Numbered from the stretch's first letter, positions 26,585 through 36,109 are shown. The stretch: DNA of 64,000 nt from an uncultured Bacteroidales bacterium (GCA_902800715.1 CADCFN010000003.1:124001-188000); one strand, 5' to 3'. The notes: a model not told the origin generated them from the sequence alone. Program-made: numbers and translations.

Positions 26585-28150
26585 TTACTTCACAACAATC
26601 TTCTTGCCGTTGTGGATGTAAATGCCAGCGGGCAGGTTGTTGGGATTCATCTTCTGGCCCATCAGGTTGTAGTAAGCGCCATCAACGGTAGCGGCATTGA
26701 TTTCCTGAACAGAAGTCACATCACCCTCGGTGGTGAAGATAAGAGACTCGCTCCACTTGCTGGGAATACCGTCCTCGGAAATACCCTGAATCTGTACCTC
26801 ATAGGTAGTCTCGGGGTCGAGGTCTGTGAGCGTGAAGTTGGGCTCAGTGATGTTGTCAACATAGATCCACTCAGCCGGCTCAACGGGCTCGGGCATCTCG
26901 CCGATGAGCACGTTGTCGATGTTGAGGCGGAACATGTCATAGCAGTTGTAGTGACGGATAGCCACATAACCCTCCATGCCCTCATACTCACTCAGGTCGA
27001 AGGTGTACTCCTCGATGGGGCTGGTAGCGGTGATATCGTCAGAAATCTTCACGAATTCGCCACGGTCCTCAGTCTTTACATAAACAGCGAATACCTCAGA
27101 TGCATAGGAGGGATCCTGTCCGGCAGCCCAGAATGAGAGGGTCTTGCCAAGGGTTACCTTGGGAGAAATCATCCAGTCATCGGGAGTCAAAGCGCCATAG
27201 CCATTGTAGCTAGCTGAAGTAGCGCACTTGGTACCAAACAGTCTCACGCCATCACCGGGATCATAACCTAATGAAACGGGATCCCAGAGGAACCAGCCAA
27301 AGCCATCACCGTCGGCATCCTCGGAGGTCCAAGAGAGTTCAGTCTCATCCTCGAAGTCCCAGAAGTATCCAGTCATTTCGGGCTCGGGAGTGTAAGGCCT
27401 GTAACGGAGAGTCCAGCCAGCATTCTCATCATCTACCCAAGAAATATCGGCTTTGTCCACACCAGGGATAGCCTCTAACTCAACGGGAACGGGGGTAACG
27501 GGACCATTCTCGAAGGTGTAGGTCACGTCATCGATGAACAGGCGGAACATGTCATAGCTGTTAAAGTGACGGAAAGCGAAGCAGCCAGTCTGACCAGCGA
27601 ACTCGCTCAGGTCGAAGGTATACTCGGTCCAAGTGGTGGGCGGAGTGATGAGTTCGGAAATCTGCACGAAGTCGTTTACGTTCTCGGGGTCACCAACACA
27701 TACATAAACTGCGAAGTTATCAGCATAGTATGTCAGGTAGTTCATAGCAAAGAACGACAGTGTGCCACCGAGGGGTACCTCGGGCGAAATCAGCCAGTTG
27801 TCGGGATCCAACGCTCCACCATAATAGCTGCGTGAGGTAAGACTATAAGTACCACTATTAGCATAGTAATCCTCAACTTCCCAGCCATAGCCGTCGCCAT
27901 CGTTGTCAAGGCTCATCCAGCCTTCATAGTCCTCTTCGTCCTCGAAATCCCAAACGATTGTTTCCACGTCACGAGTCATTTCGGCAGCAACCAGGTTCCA
28001 GTCAAAAGCCTTGATTGGGTTGTAAGGATTCTGTTTGATAGTACTGCGATCGGGTTTCGGAGCCATGGCCTCGCTCTTGTTAGCAAACACCTGAGCCATC
28101 ATGGGCAGTGCCAATACGGCCATCAACAAAATAAGAGATAATTTCTTCAT
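26585..28150 (-). CDS. Secreted protein with two cleaved-adhesin domains and a type-A sorting-like tail
   Basis: A 521-residue secreted protein. After the signal peptide come two cleaved-adhesin domains: the first about 65-215 (WMSLDNDGDGYGWEV, DPDNWLISPEV, FRHFNSYDMFRLFIDDV) and the second about 260-415 (TSEDADGDGFGWFL, TPDDWMISPKV, IRHYNCYDMFRLNIDNV). FnIII-like strands lie between and after them. The end AYYNLMGQKMNPNNLPAGIY...NGKKIVVK is the standard type-A C-terminal sorting pattern, unlike the variant tail of its neighbour at 24440. The two genes are tandem paralogues with separate promoters. Whether this organism has a type IX secretion system cannot be told from this window. Confidence 0.85.
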   Translation of the reverse strand: MKKLSLILLMAVLALPMMAQVFANKSEAMAPKPDRSTIKQNPYNPIKAFDWNLVAAEMTRDVETIVWDFEDEEDYEGWMSLDNDGDGYGWEVEDYYANSGTYSLTSRSYYGGALDPDNWLISPEVPLGGTLSFFAMNYLTYYADNFAVYVCVGDPENVNDFVQISELITPPTTWTEYTFDLSEFAGQTGCFAFRHFNSYDMFRLFIDDVTYTFENGPVTPVPVELEAIPGVDKADISWVDDENAGWTLRYRPYTPEPEMTGYFWDFEDETELSWTSEDADGDGFGWFLWDPVSLGYDPGDGVRLFGTKCATSASYNGYGALTPDDWMISPKVTLGKTLSFWAAGQDPSYASEVFAVYVKTEDRGEFVKISDDITATSPIEEYTFDLSEYEGMEGYVAIRHYNCYDMFRLNIDNVLIGEMPEPVEPAEWIYVDNITEPNFTLTDLDPETTYEVQIQGISEDGIPSKWSESLIFTTEGDVTSVQEINAATVDGAYYNLMGQKMNPNNLPAGIYIHNGKKIVVK

Positions 28151-28196
28151 AAGCTTAATAATTTAAAAGTTAAACATAAAAGAATTGGTTTGACTG

Positions 28197-28227
28197 CAAA
28201 ATTATCAATAATCTGTGACAAAACAAA
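28197..28227 (-). promoter_or_regulatory. Promoter of the double cleaved-adhesin gene
   Basis: On the minus strand TTTG (28227-28224) and TAATTTTG (28204-28197) are 19 bases apart, 47 bases before the start codon. Confidence 0.7.
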
Positions 28228-28337
28228 ACAAATTTCCAATAAACTATAAAAAAAAGTAAAAACTACCAAAAAAGACCAATGGCCGCAGATGTGACGGGCA
28301 CATCCCGGCAAGCCCAGGAGGACAGTAGGGGAAGACA

Positions 28338-30674
28338 TCAGAAGGGGTAGCCGACCGAGAAATGGAACTCGCTGTCGCGCTTGAACTTGGGGTGCAGCAG
28401 TGGCCAATGCTCTTGTCCGCTGGCGGGGTTGTGTGCCTTCATACCCATATCCACACGAACGAGGAAGTACTTGAAATCCAATCGGATACCGGCGCCATAG
28501 GCTGCTGCAATCTGCTCGTAGAACTTGTTCCACTTGAAGACACCGCCCTGCTGTGACTCATACTCCTTGATGGTCCAAATGTTGCCGGCATCCATAAAGA
28601 GTCCCAACTCGACCACCCAGAAGAGCTTTGCCCTGTACTCCAGGTTGAGGTCAAAACGGATGTCACCGCACTGGAAGATGAAGTTTGACAGGTTGTTGTT
28701 GCTGTTGTAGCTGCCCGGTCCAAGCGTTCTCACGCCCCATCCGCGCACGCTGTTGGCACCACCGCTGTAGAAGCGTTTCTCGAAGGGCAGCACGTCGCTG
28801 TTGCCATAGGGCACTGCGATACCGACTCCCACATGGAAAGCAAGGCTCTGCCTCCTGTCGAAGTAATGAGTAAAGGCGTAGTCGGCATCAGCCTTGAAAT
28901 ACTGTGAGTATCGTATGCCCAACATCTTGTAGTTACCGTCTTCATCGACTTTCTGTCGGCTGAGGTGAGAGAGCCCATAGAGGAGGTTGCCCGCCGTCTC
29001 GGCATTGGCACGAATGGTGAAGACGTTGCGCTGGAACTGGCCCATCTGTTGCACACTCATCTCGGCCTTGTTGGTGCGGTAGAAGTTGTAGCCCATCCTC
29101 ATAATCAAGTGGTCCTGGTAACTATAGAGGAGCAGCGGGTTGGTGATGCGGTCGAAGAACTCGTCGTTGAACTTGGGGACGCTGATGATGCTCAGGTCGC
29201 AGAGGGTGAGCGTGTGGGACTGACGCAGGCTGCGTTGCGTCCACTGGTATCGCCAAGCACCGCCGGCGATGACACGGGTGTATTCGGGTCGAGCCTGGTA
29301 GTCGAAATTGAGCGTGAAAGCCGTGGAGGCCTGAATCTTGCGCTTGAAGGAGCGTTTCAGGAAGGGCGCCATGAACTTTGGGAATGTGAGTCCCAACTCG
29401 GTGGAATACTCACTGTAGTTGTTGTTGATGAGTCCGCTCAGGTTACCCGAAATGCTCTCATAGGAGACCTTAGCCTTGGCACTGAAGACCTCGGCGCCCC
29501 TGAAAATGTCACGGTGCTGGTAGTCCACTCCGACGCCGAAGCCCAAATCGCCCTCGCTGTTTGTACCCATGAGGGAAACGGACACCGTCTGTGACTTGTC
29601 GGGCTGGAGGAGGACATAGGCATCGACCATAAGCACGCCATCAATCTCGCCGACGGGCCTCACGTCGATGTTAATCTGCTTGAGGATGTTGAGTCGTCCC
29701 AGCGCCCGATAGGTGCGGTTGATGGCATCGACGCTGTAGAGCGAACCCGGCTCGATGTGGTTGCACTCGTCGATTACTCCTGCCCGCAAGTAGTAGTCGT
29801 GCGGCTGCAGGATTTTGACGCCATTGTGCAGCACCAGGGTATCCTCGCCCCAATAGCCGTCGCGCATCTCGAGAGGGTCGTAGTTGGTCACATAGACCAC
29901 ATCGCGGATGTAGAAAGGCTCATGCTCGGTGTAATAGGGCATGCGGTCGTTGTGGTACGGGTCACGGCTGTAGAATGTCAGGTCGACGGCCTTGGAATCG
30001 GCAGCAGTGTCGGCCAAGAAGGAGATGTACTCCTTATTAAAGGCATAATAGCCGTGATTGCGCAAATTCTCGGTGACAGCCTGCCTCCACTCATCCAGCT
30101 TGTTGTAATTGAGCAAATCGCCCGGATGGACCGTAAAATGTGCCGAGTCGGCAAGAATAATCTCGCTCAGTTCGGCATCGGGGATGTCGTAGTCAATCGA
30201 ACGGATGTAATAAGGCTCTCCCAGGGTGATGTCGTAATTGACACGCGCCTTGCGCTTGACGCTGTCGGCATTGACGGTATAGGTGACCTTATTGTTCATG
30301 AAACCGCGGTTGCTCAAAGCCGTGTGCAACTGTTCGGCACCGACGGCAGTGAGGGTGCTGTCGTAGATGACAGGAGGCGTTCCCACGCGCTGAATCCAAC
30401 GGTTGAACCAGTTGTTCTCGTTCTTGCCCGAGAGGTTGTAGAATGCCAGCTGCAGTTTGAGTCCGCCGAGCACGCGGTGGTTGGGAGTCTGGCGCAGGTA
30501 ATTGGTCAACTGTGAGGGTTCCACATCGGGGTGCTTGTCGTGGACCTTGATATTGACCTTGTCGAGCAGCAGCTGTCCCTCGGGCACATGCTTGGTCGAA
30601 GAACACGATGCCAAGAACATCATGGCAATCAATGCCATGACGATGCCTGTCCAGGTTCTTGTACCGCGCATCAT
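28338..30674 (-). CDS. tamL: TamA/BamA-family outer-membrane assembly lipoprotein (TamL-type)
   Basis: A 778-residue outer-membrane protein of the Omp85 superfamily. The start carries a lipobox (FLASCSSTKHVPEGQ, cysteine near residue 24), which marks the Bacteroidota TamL form. POTRA-like domains occupy roughly residues 35-370 (LLDKVNIKVHD, GEPYYIRSIDYD, ALGRLNILKQINIDVRPVGE), followed by a 16-strand-type barrel with GGANSVRGWGVRTLGPGSYN, the VRGW/F signature of the L6 loop, and ending SVGYPF. It probably helps insert or assemble envelope proteins. It is the last gene of a minus-strand run after the TPR gene, 77 bases away. Confidence 0.85.
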   Translation of the reverse strand: MMRGTRTWTGIVMALIAMMFLASCSSTKHVPEGQLLLDKVNIKVHDKHPDVEPSQLTNYLRQTPNHRVLGGLKLQLAFYNLSGKNENNWFNRWIQRVGTPPVIYDSTLTAVGAEQLHTALSNRGFMNNKVTYTVNADSVKRKARVNYDITLGEPYYIRSIDYDIPDAELSEIILADSAHFTVHPGDLLNYNKLDEWRQAVTENLRNHGYYAFNKEYISFLADTAADSKAVDLTFYSRDPYHNDRMPYYTEHEPFYIRDVVYVTNYDPLEMRDGYWGEDTLVLHNGVKILQPHDYYLRAGVIDECNHIEPGSLYSVDAINRTYRALGRLNILKQINIDVRPVGEIDGVLMVDAYVLLQPDKSQTVSVSLMGTNSEGDLGFGVGVDYQHRDIFRGAEVFSAKAKVSYESISGNLSGLINNNYSEYSTELGLTFPKFMAPFLKRSFKRKIQASTAFTLNFDYQARPEYTRVIAGGAWRYQWTQRSLRQSHTLTLCDLSIISVPKFNDEFFDRITNPLLLYSYQDHLIMRMGYNFYRTNKAEMSVQQMGQFQRNVFTIRANAETAGNLLYGLSHLSRQKVDEDGNYKMLGIRYSQYFKADADYAFTHYFDRRQSLAFHVGVGIAVPYGNSDVLPFEKRFYSGGANSVRGWGVRTLGPGSYNSNNNLSNFIFQCGDIRFDLNLEYRAKLFWVVELGLFMDAGNIWTIKEYESQQGGVFKWNKFYEQIAAAYGAGIRLDFKYFLVRVDMGMKAHNPASGQEHWPLLHPKFKRDSEFHFSVGYPF

Positions 30675-30689
30675 TGCTGTCGAGTGTTA

Positions 30690-30748
30690 GTCAGCTAGAT
30701 ATACTAGATGGTCTAGATGGTCTAGATTTTCTAGATTAGCTAGATTTT
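30690..30748. repeat. CTAGAT-rich short tandem repeat between TPR and tamL genes
   Basis: CTAGATGGT occurs twice in tandem, flanked by several further CTAGAT units. It occupies the gap upstream of the tamL start. No coding or hairpin role is evident beyond the CTAG palindromes. Confidence 0.6.
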
Positions 30749-30751
30749 TTA

Positions 30752-32353
30752 TTAGTTGGTCTCGATGAAGTTGCGCTGTGCCTTCTGGATAAGGAGGTCA
30801 AAGCCCGGCTCGGAGCGTAAGGCCTTGAGCCCAAAGGGCGTCAGGTTATCATACTGCAGGCTGTAGAGGCTACCATAGCCGTTCTCGATGGCTCGCTGCA
30901 GATATTCCATCGCCTTGTAGTTATCGCCCCTGAGCGCCATGAAGAGTGCTGCATAGTAGAAGTTCTCACCTCCGGGTTGCGCCGTCCTGGTAATATTGTT
31001 CAGCCACTTGAAAGCGTCATTGTCGCGTCCCATCTCGCTCAAACCGATGCCCTTCATGTCGGCAGGCTCATCGCTGAGTCGTGACAGGATATTGTAGTCA
31101 TTGACGGCAATCCTGAGGTTGTTGAGTTTCTTGAGCAACAGACCTCGAGAAAGCAGAGCCTCGGCATTGCCAGGCTCGTTGGCGACGGCAGCGTTGAGGT
31201 ATCCCAGGGCATCCTGGTCCTTGCCCTGACTCATGAGCAGGTAGGCCTTGGTCAGGAGCATGGGCACATACTGGGGAGCAATTCTGGAGCAATGGCTGAG
31301 CGTTTCCATCGCGGGTGCAAAATTGTTGCCCTCGCCAGCATTGAACTGTGCAAGCGCTTTCACCACATAATACTCGGGCACGGCAGGATTCCTGGAGATA
31401 GCCTGCTCGGCATAGTCGAGCGCCTCGTCGAAGCGTGCGAGTTCGAGATAGCACTTGGCGAAATTATAGTACAGGCCGTGGCTGTTGTACGCATTGCTGC
31501 GCTTGACGAGATTAAGGTCCCGGAGCGCCTGTCCGTAGCGGTTGTGGTCGATGGCCAGGTTGGCACGCAGGTAGCGGTACATCATGCCGTCGGAGCTCTT
31601 GTCGGCCAATGTTGCCAAGGCGTTCATCACGCCGTCATAGTTGGTGTCGCTCAAGTCGAAGAGCTTCTGCACTGCCGAGCCGCCATCGCCCACGGTTGAG
31701 CCCAGAAGCAGGTCGGTTACAGCAGCATCGATGTTGCCCAAACGCGAATAGATGTCAGCGCGGTTGATGTACACCTGAGGCTCGACATGGAAGAGCTCGA
31801 CCGCCTTGTCGACGTGCGAGAGCGCATTCTTGGGGTTGTTGCGTCCCAGCTCGACCTGCGCCAGACCGTACATGGCATCGTAATTCATCGGCTCAGCCCT
31901 CAGGATGGTCTTAAAAGCCTTCTCGGCGGCATTGAGGTTACCCAGCTTCAGGTTAGCCTTAGCAATCAAATCGGTGCAAGCCAGCGACTTGGGCTGCAGT
32001 TCCTGTGCCATTTTCAGGTCAGCGAGCTCGCTGGTATAGTCCTGCCGTGCCTCGCTGATGCGAGCTCGCAGGATATACTCGTCAAAGCGCAAATCGTTGT
32101 CGGTCTTGGGAGTAATCAGCAAAGCCTGATTGACGTCGGCCACCGCTGCGTTATAATCGCCATTGTAATAGTGCTGGTGGGCACGTGCAAAGAGCGTGTT
32201 GTAGTCGTTGGGGTCCTTAGCGAGTTGCTCGTCATAGACCTTCATCACAGCATTGGTGATTTTATCCCTGAGCGCGGGGTCGCTGCTCTGAGCCACCACG
32301 TTGAGAGCAAAGAAGACTGCGATGAGCGACAGGATGAACTTTCTGGTATTCAT
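30752..32353 (-). CDS. Secreted tetratricopeptide-repeat protein
   Basis: A 533-residue protein with a signal peptide (MNTRKFILSLIAVFFALNVV AQ) and TPR motifs through nearly its whole length, for example NTLFARAHQHYYNGDYNAAV, YDAMYGLAQVELGRNNPKNA and AEALLSRGLLLKKLNNLRIA. It is likely a periplasmic or outer-membrane-associated scaffold. The neighbouring TamL-like gene suggests a link to envelope assembly, which is inference from position. It has no enzyme motif. The final 60 residues contain the repeat-like segment MEYLQRAIENGYGSLYSLQY and end without an anchor. Confidence 0.85.
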   Translation of the reverse strand: MNTRKFILSLIAVFFALNVVAQSSDPALRDKITNAVMKVYDEQLAKDPNDYNTLFARAHQHYYNGDYNAAVADVNQALLITPKTDNDLRFDEYILRARISEARQDYTSELADLKMAQELQPKSLACTDLIAKANLKLGNLNAAEKAFKTILRAEPMNYDAMYGLAQVELGRNNPKNALSHVDKAVELFHVEPQVYINRADIYSRLGNIDAAVTDLLLGSTVGDGGSAVQKLFDLSDTNYDGVMNALATLADKSSDGMMYRYLRANLAIDHNRYGQALRDLNLVKRSNAYNSHGLYYNFAKCYLELARFDEALDYAEQAISRNPAVPEYYVVKALAQFNAGEGNNFAPAMETLSHCSRIAPQYVPMLLTKAYLLMSQGKDQDALGYLNAAVANEPGNAEALLSRGLLLKKLNNLRIAVNDYNILSRLSDEPADMKGIGLSEMGRDNDAFKWLNNITRTAQPGGENFYYAALFMALRGDNYKAMEYLQRAIENGYGSLYSLQYDNLTPFGLKALRSEPGFDLLIQKAQRNFIETN

Positions 32354-32429
32354 ATTCGTTTAAAATTTGTTATCGTCTGTTTTTATGTCGATTAGGTGAC
32401 AATATCTTGAGCATCGGTCGAAGATATGG

Positions 32430-33242
32430 TCACTTTCGGTTGTCAATTTCGTTAATGACCTCGCGCAGGCGCGTCAATCGCGTCAGCAGTCCCTCGAGCA
32501 GGTCAAGTCGCAGCATGTTGGCGCCGTCACTCTTGGCTACAGAGGGGTCCTGATGTGTCTCGAGGAAGATGCCATCGGCGCCCGCGGCGATAGCGGCACG
32601 CGCCATCGTCTCGATGAGTTCGGGTCGTCCACCGGTCACTCCCCCACCCTGGTTGGGCTGCTGCAGTGAGTGGGTGATGTCAACAATGACAGGCGCAAAC
32701 GCCTGCATGACCGGCACACCGCGGAAGTCCACTACCAAATCCTGATAGCCAAAAGTCGTGCCACGCTCGGTGATGGTCACCTGGTCGTTACCCGCATCAA
32801 TGACCTTCTGTACCGCGAAGCGCATCGATTCGGGAGCGAGGAACTGTCCCTTCTTGATGTTCACCAGGCGACCAGTATGGGCGGCTGCGACCAACAACTC
32901 GGTCTGTCGGCAGAGGAAGGCGGGAATCTGCAGCACGTCAACAAACTCGGCAGCGATATCGGCCTCGACGGGCTCGTGAATATCGGTCACAACGGGAATC
33001 TTGAATGTCTCTCCCACCTTGCGCAGAATCTTCAAGGCTTTCTCGTCGCCGATGCCCGTGAAGGAGTCGATGCGCGAGCGGTTTGCCTTGCGGTAACTGC
33101 CTTTAAACACATAGGGGATTCCGAGATTAGAAGTTATTTTAAGCGCCTTCTCGGCGATATCCATCGCCATCTCCTCGCCCTCGATTACACAGGGACCGGC
33201 GAGCAGGAAAAAGTTAGGCGACGACAGTAATTGGTTCAGCAT
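32430..33242 (-). CDS. kdsA: 3-deoxy-8-phosphooctulonate (KDO-8-P) synthase
   Basis: Condenses phosphoenolpyruvate with arabinose-5-phosphate to make KDO-8-phosphate for lipopolysaccharide inner core. The 270-residue length and family motifs are normal: FFLLAGPCVIEGEEMAMDIA at the N-terminus, FKGSYRKANRSRIDSFTGIG, PVVTDIHEPVEA, IPAFLCRQTELL, TERGTTFGYQDLVVDFRG and the C-terminal GADGIFLETHQDPSVAKSDG. It is a cytoplasmic enzyme. It sits between rsmE and the TPR gene in the minus-strand run; 76 bases separate it from the TPR gene. Confidence 0.95.
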   Translation of the reverse strand: MLNQLLSSPNFFLLAGPCVIEGEEMAMDIAEKALKITSNLGIPYVFKGSYRKANRSRIDSFTGIGDEKALKILRKVGETFKIPVVTDIHEPVEADIAAEFVDVLQIPAFLCRQTELLVAAAHTGRLVNIKKGQFLAPESMRFAVQKVIDAGNDQVTITERGTTFGYQDLVVDFRGVPVMQAFAPVIVDITHSLQQPNQGGGVTGGRPELIETMARAAIAAGADGIFLETHQDPSVAKSDGANMLRLDLLEGLLTRLTRLREVINEIDNRK

Positions 33243-33281
33243 ATTTTTTCTTTTTAGCTGTTAGCGGTTGTTATTTAAAAT

Positions 33282-34004
33282 CTAAGCTTCGCGCTTTGCC
33301 AGCAAAGCGTGAATCCAAGCCACGGCCATCATTCCAGCCGTCTCGGTTCGCAAGCGGCTCTCGCCCAGCGTCACAGGGATGAAACCCGCAGCACGTGCCT
33401 CTTGCACCTCCTTGGGGCTGAAATCCCCCTCGGGGCCGATGAGCACCATCACGTCGCTGCCAGGCCTATAGGCTCCAGCGAGGGAAAGACGTTCGCCTCG
33501 TGGCAGCTGTTCATCGCAATAGGCGATGCAGCGCGTGCCGTCGAATGGCTCGGCCAGTACACGGTCGATGGGCGTCAGTTCGTCCAGTTGGGGCAAGGTT
33601 GCCTTGAGGGACTGCTTCATGGCAGAGACCATGATTTTCTTCAGTCGCTCAGTTTTGAGCACAGTGCGCTCGCTGTTGTGACAGCGCAACGGGATGATGC
33701 GGTCGACGCCCATCTCGACGCACTTCTCGACGAGCCACTCAATGCGGTCGAGATTCTTGGTGGGCGCGATGCCCAGGACAATGCGATGCCCCCAGTGGGG
33801 GTCGTGGTGCTGCTTGTCGAACACCTCGATGGCGCAGCGCTTGGGGTGCGCCATCGAGATGCGGCAAGTGTATAGGTTACCGTTTCCGTCAACGACCTCG
33901 ATGGTGTCGCCCTGGGCCATGCGCAACACCTTGATGCAGTGCTTGGAATCTTCCTCGCCCAGCATCAATGTGTCGGCTATGTCAGGACAATAGAAACGGT
34001 GCAT
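33282..34004 (-). CDS. rsmE: 16S rRNA (uracil1498-N3)-methyltransferase RsmE
   Basis: A SPOUT-class methyltransferase that modifies U1498 of 16S rRNA. At 240 residues it is normal length. The N-terminal PUA-like domain begins MHRFYCPDIADTLMLGEEDS, and the SPOUT knot carries VMVLIGPEGDFSPKEVQEA and TLGESRLRTETAGMMAVAWI. It lies 39 bases before kdsA and 55 after the nucleoside permease gene. Two AGTTAGG heptamers lie just upstream of its start (34012-34029). Confidence 0.95.
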   Translation of the reverse strand: MHRFYCPDIADTLMLGEEDSKHCIKVLRMAQGDTIEVVDGNGNLYTCRISMAHPKRCAIEVFDKQHHDPHWGHRIVLGIAPTKNLDRIEWLVEKCVEMGVDRIIPLRCHNSERTVLKTERLKKIMVSAMKQSLKATLPQLDELTPIDRVLAEPFDGTRCIAYCDEQLPRGERLSLAGAYRPGSDVMVLIGPEGDFSPKEVQEARAAGFIPVTLGESRLRTETAGMMAVAWIHALLAKREA

Positions 34005-34059
34005 TCCTTTTAGTTAGGAGTTAGGAGTTTTTGACTTCTAGTCCTTAACTCGATATCCT

Positions 34060-35385
34060 TTATTTGTCGGTGCGGACGTGTTTGTACTTGAACAGGAACA
34101 TGAACGACACGGCTACCACCAGAGCAAAGGCGGCGAAGATGAACCATGCCGTGCTCCAACTCGAGGGCGTGTTGCCCACTAGATACTTGCCGTCCTCAGT
34201 CCAATGGCACAGGCTGTTGACGATGGCACCAGCAGCAAGCGTACCGATGGTGGCACCGAGACCGTTGGTCATCAACATGAACAGACCCTGTGCCGAGGCC
34301 TTGATATCTGGATCGCACTCCTTGTCCACAAAGATACCGCCCGAGACATTGAAGAAGTCGAAGGCAACGCCGTAAACCAGGCAGGAAAGCACGATGAGGA
34401 TGACACCGGGGAAGGCGGGGTTACCGGCACCGAAGAATCCGAACCTCAATACCCATGCAAACATGGCAATCAGCATCACGACCTTGATGCCAAAACGCTT
34501 GAGGAAGAAGGGAATCAAGAGGATGCAGAGCGCCTCGGCAATCTGCGAGAGCGACACGAGCATCGTAGCGTTGTTGGCGCCGAAGGTGTCGGCCATCGCG
34601 GGATCACTCTTGAAGTGGGTCAGGTAAGGTGTGGCAAAACCGTTGGTCACCTGGAGCGACATACCCAGCATTGCCGAGAAGATGAAGAACATCGCCATCT
34701 TCTTGGTCTTGAAGAGATTAAAGGCATTCAGACCCAGCGACTCAATCAGCGACTTGGCTTCTTTCTTTACCAGTTTGCAAGCGGGCAAGGTCATACAGTA
34801 CAAGAAGAGCACAAGGCTCAACAGTCCCGACACCATAAACTGCATATAGGTATATTGGAACTTGAAATCGTTGCCACCGACCGTGAAGCCGAACTTGCCG
34901 TTATCAAGAAACGCGCAATTGACAAACCACATCGTGGCGATGAAACCGATTGTACCGAACACGCGGATGGGCGGGAAGTCCTTCTCGGTGTCCATCATGT
35001 TGTCCTTCAAGATGGTGAATGCCACCGTGTTGGACAAAGCCAGGGTGGGCATATAGAAGGCAACGCTGATGGTGTAAACGGCAATAAACATCGCCTTGTT
35101 GGGGATGTCGGTGCTCATGCCCATATAGGCAAGATAAATCATCGCGGCACCAGCAATCAGGTGGCAGATGCCCAACAGACGCTGTGGCTGGATGTACTTG
35201 TCGGCGACAATACCCATGAGTGTGGGCATGAAAATCGACACGATACCCTGGATGGCATAAAACCACGCAATTTCATTGCCCATTCCGGCTTTTCCCAGAT
35301 AGTTGCCCATACAGGTGAGATATGCACCCCACACGGCGAACTCCAGGAAATTCATCACGATGAGTCTCAACTTAAGATTTTTCAT
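34060..35385 (-). CDS. Nucleoside:proton symporter (NupG/XapB-like MFS)
   Basis: A 441-residue inner-membrane permease with about twelve hydrophobic segments. The start RLIVMNFLEFAVWGAYLTCM, the GMGNEIAWFYAIQGIVSIFM region and the C-terminal NVSGGIFVDKECDPDIKASA match the nucleoside:H+ symporter family. It imports nucleosides or xanthosine; the exact substrate is not determinable here. A -7-like box (CAAAGGTA, 35432-35439, minus strand) lies 47 bases upstream, so it may be transcribed independently of the nuclease gene before it. Confidence 0.88.
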   Translation of the reverse strand: MKNLKLRLIVMNFLEFAVWGAYLTCMGNYLGKAGMGNEIAWFYAIQGIVSIFMPTLMGIVADKYIQPQRLLGICHLIAGAAMIYLAYMGMSTDIPNKAMFIAVYTISVAFYMPTLALSNTVAFTILKDNMMDTEKDFPPIRVFGTIGFIATMWFVNCAFLDNGKFGFTVGGNDFKFQYTYMQFMVSGLLSLVLFLYCMTLPACKLVKKEAKSLIESLGLNAFNLFKTKKMAMFFIFSAMLGMSLQVTNGFATPYLTHFKSDPAMADTFGANNATMLVSLSQIAEALCILLIPFFLKRFGIKVVMLIAMFAWVLRFGFFGAGNPAFPGVILIVLSCLVYGVAFDFFNVSGGIFVDKECDPDIKASAQGLFMLMTNGLGATIGTLAAGAIVNSLCHWTEDGKYLVGNTPSSWSTAWFIFAAFALVVAVSFMFLFKYKHVRTDK

Positions 35386-35454
35386 AAAACCGATGCTTTT
35401 TTATGTTACTGTTTAGGTTAGTTTCAATCGGCAAAGGTAGTAAAAAACCACCGA

Positions 35455-36042
35455 TTATTCCTCATTTTGAGGAGGATTAGTTTTCTGGGAGATGATTTTT
35501 TGGATACGTGCTGCTTTTTCATACTCCTCGCTGTCGACATAACGCTTAAGTCGCCGCTCCAGTTTCTCGAGGGGCATATCCTCTAATCTGACGGGCTTGT
35601 AGTCGCCATCGCGCCTCCACTCATAGCTGGTGTGCTCCATCACCTCGGGGGTGGTGTAGATGGGTGCACCAGTGCGCAATGCAATAGCGATGGCATCGCT
35701 CGTACGGGAATCGATGTCCACCTCGGTCTGCCCATTGCTCACGTGTAGCATAGCGGCAAACACGCCATCCTTGAAACTGTAGATGGTGACGCGTTGCAAC
35801 TCGATGCCATAGACATGGAAAAGACTCACGAACAAGTCGTGTGTCAAGGGCCGTGACGGCACCACCTGCTCCATGCGTACAGCGATGGACTGAGCCTCGG
35901 CTGTACCGACGACAATGGGTATGCGCCTGGCGACGTCGGGCGTGCTGTCGGCGTTCTCCAGCAGGAGGGCAAAGGCCCCCGGCTGCACCTCACTGCGCGT
36001 GATGCCGAGCACTTTCAATTCTATCAAATTCTCGCTTTCCAT
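35455..36042 (-). CDS. Bifunctional nuclease (DUF151) with C-terminal UVR motif
   Basis: A 195-residue cytoplasmic protein. Residues about 5-140 are the bifunctional nuclease domain (RIPIVVGTAEAQSIAVRMEQ, ELQRVTIYSFKDGVFAAMLH, DIDSRTSDAIAIALRTGAPI). The last 45 residues hold a UvrB/UvrC-type helix pair (LEKLERRLKRYVDSEEYEKA). This pairing is common in Bacteroidota; relatives show DNase/RNase activity. It has a promoter at 36110-36141 and is the first gene of the run leading to the permease. Confidence 0.88.
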   Translation of the reverse strand: MESENLIELKVLGITRSEVQPGAFALLLENADSTPDVARRIPIVVGTAEAQSIAVRMEQVVPSRPLTHDLFVSLFHVYGIELQRVTIYSFKDGVFAAMLHVSNGQTEVDIDSRTSDAIAIALRTGAPIYTTPEVMEHTSYEWRRDGDYKPVRLEDMPLEKLERRLKRYVDSEEYEKAARIQKIISQKTNPPQNEE

Positions 36043-36109
36043 TTGCTATCTATCTCGTTTTGTCATCGAGTGGGACACCCCTGCAGATGCCACTCGACCA
36101 AATTATGTG

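Noticed and set aside
28147-28533. Minus-strand frame between the adhesin and TamL genes
   Set aside because: It overlaps the 3' end of the TamL gene in another frame and has no start context or domain features.
34204-35421. 405-codon plus-strand frame opposite the nucleoside permease
   Set aside because: His/Glu-rich shadow without domain features; the minus-strand permease has about twelve membrane segments.
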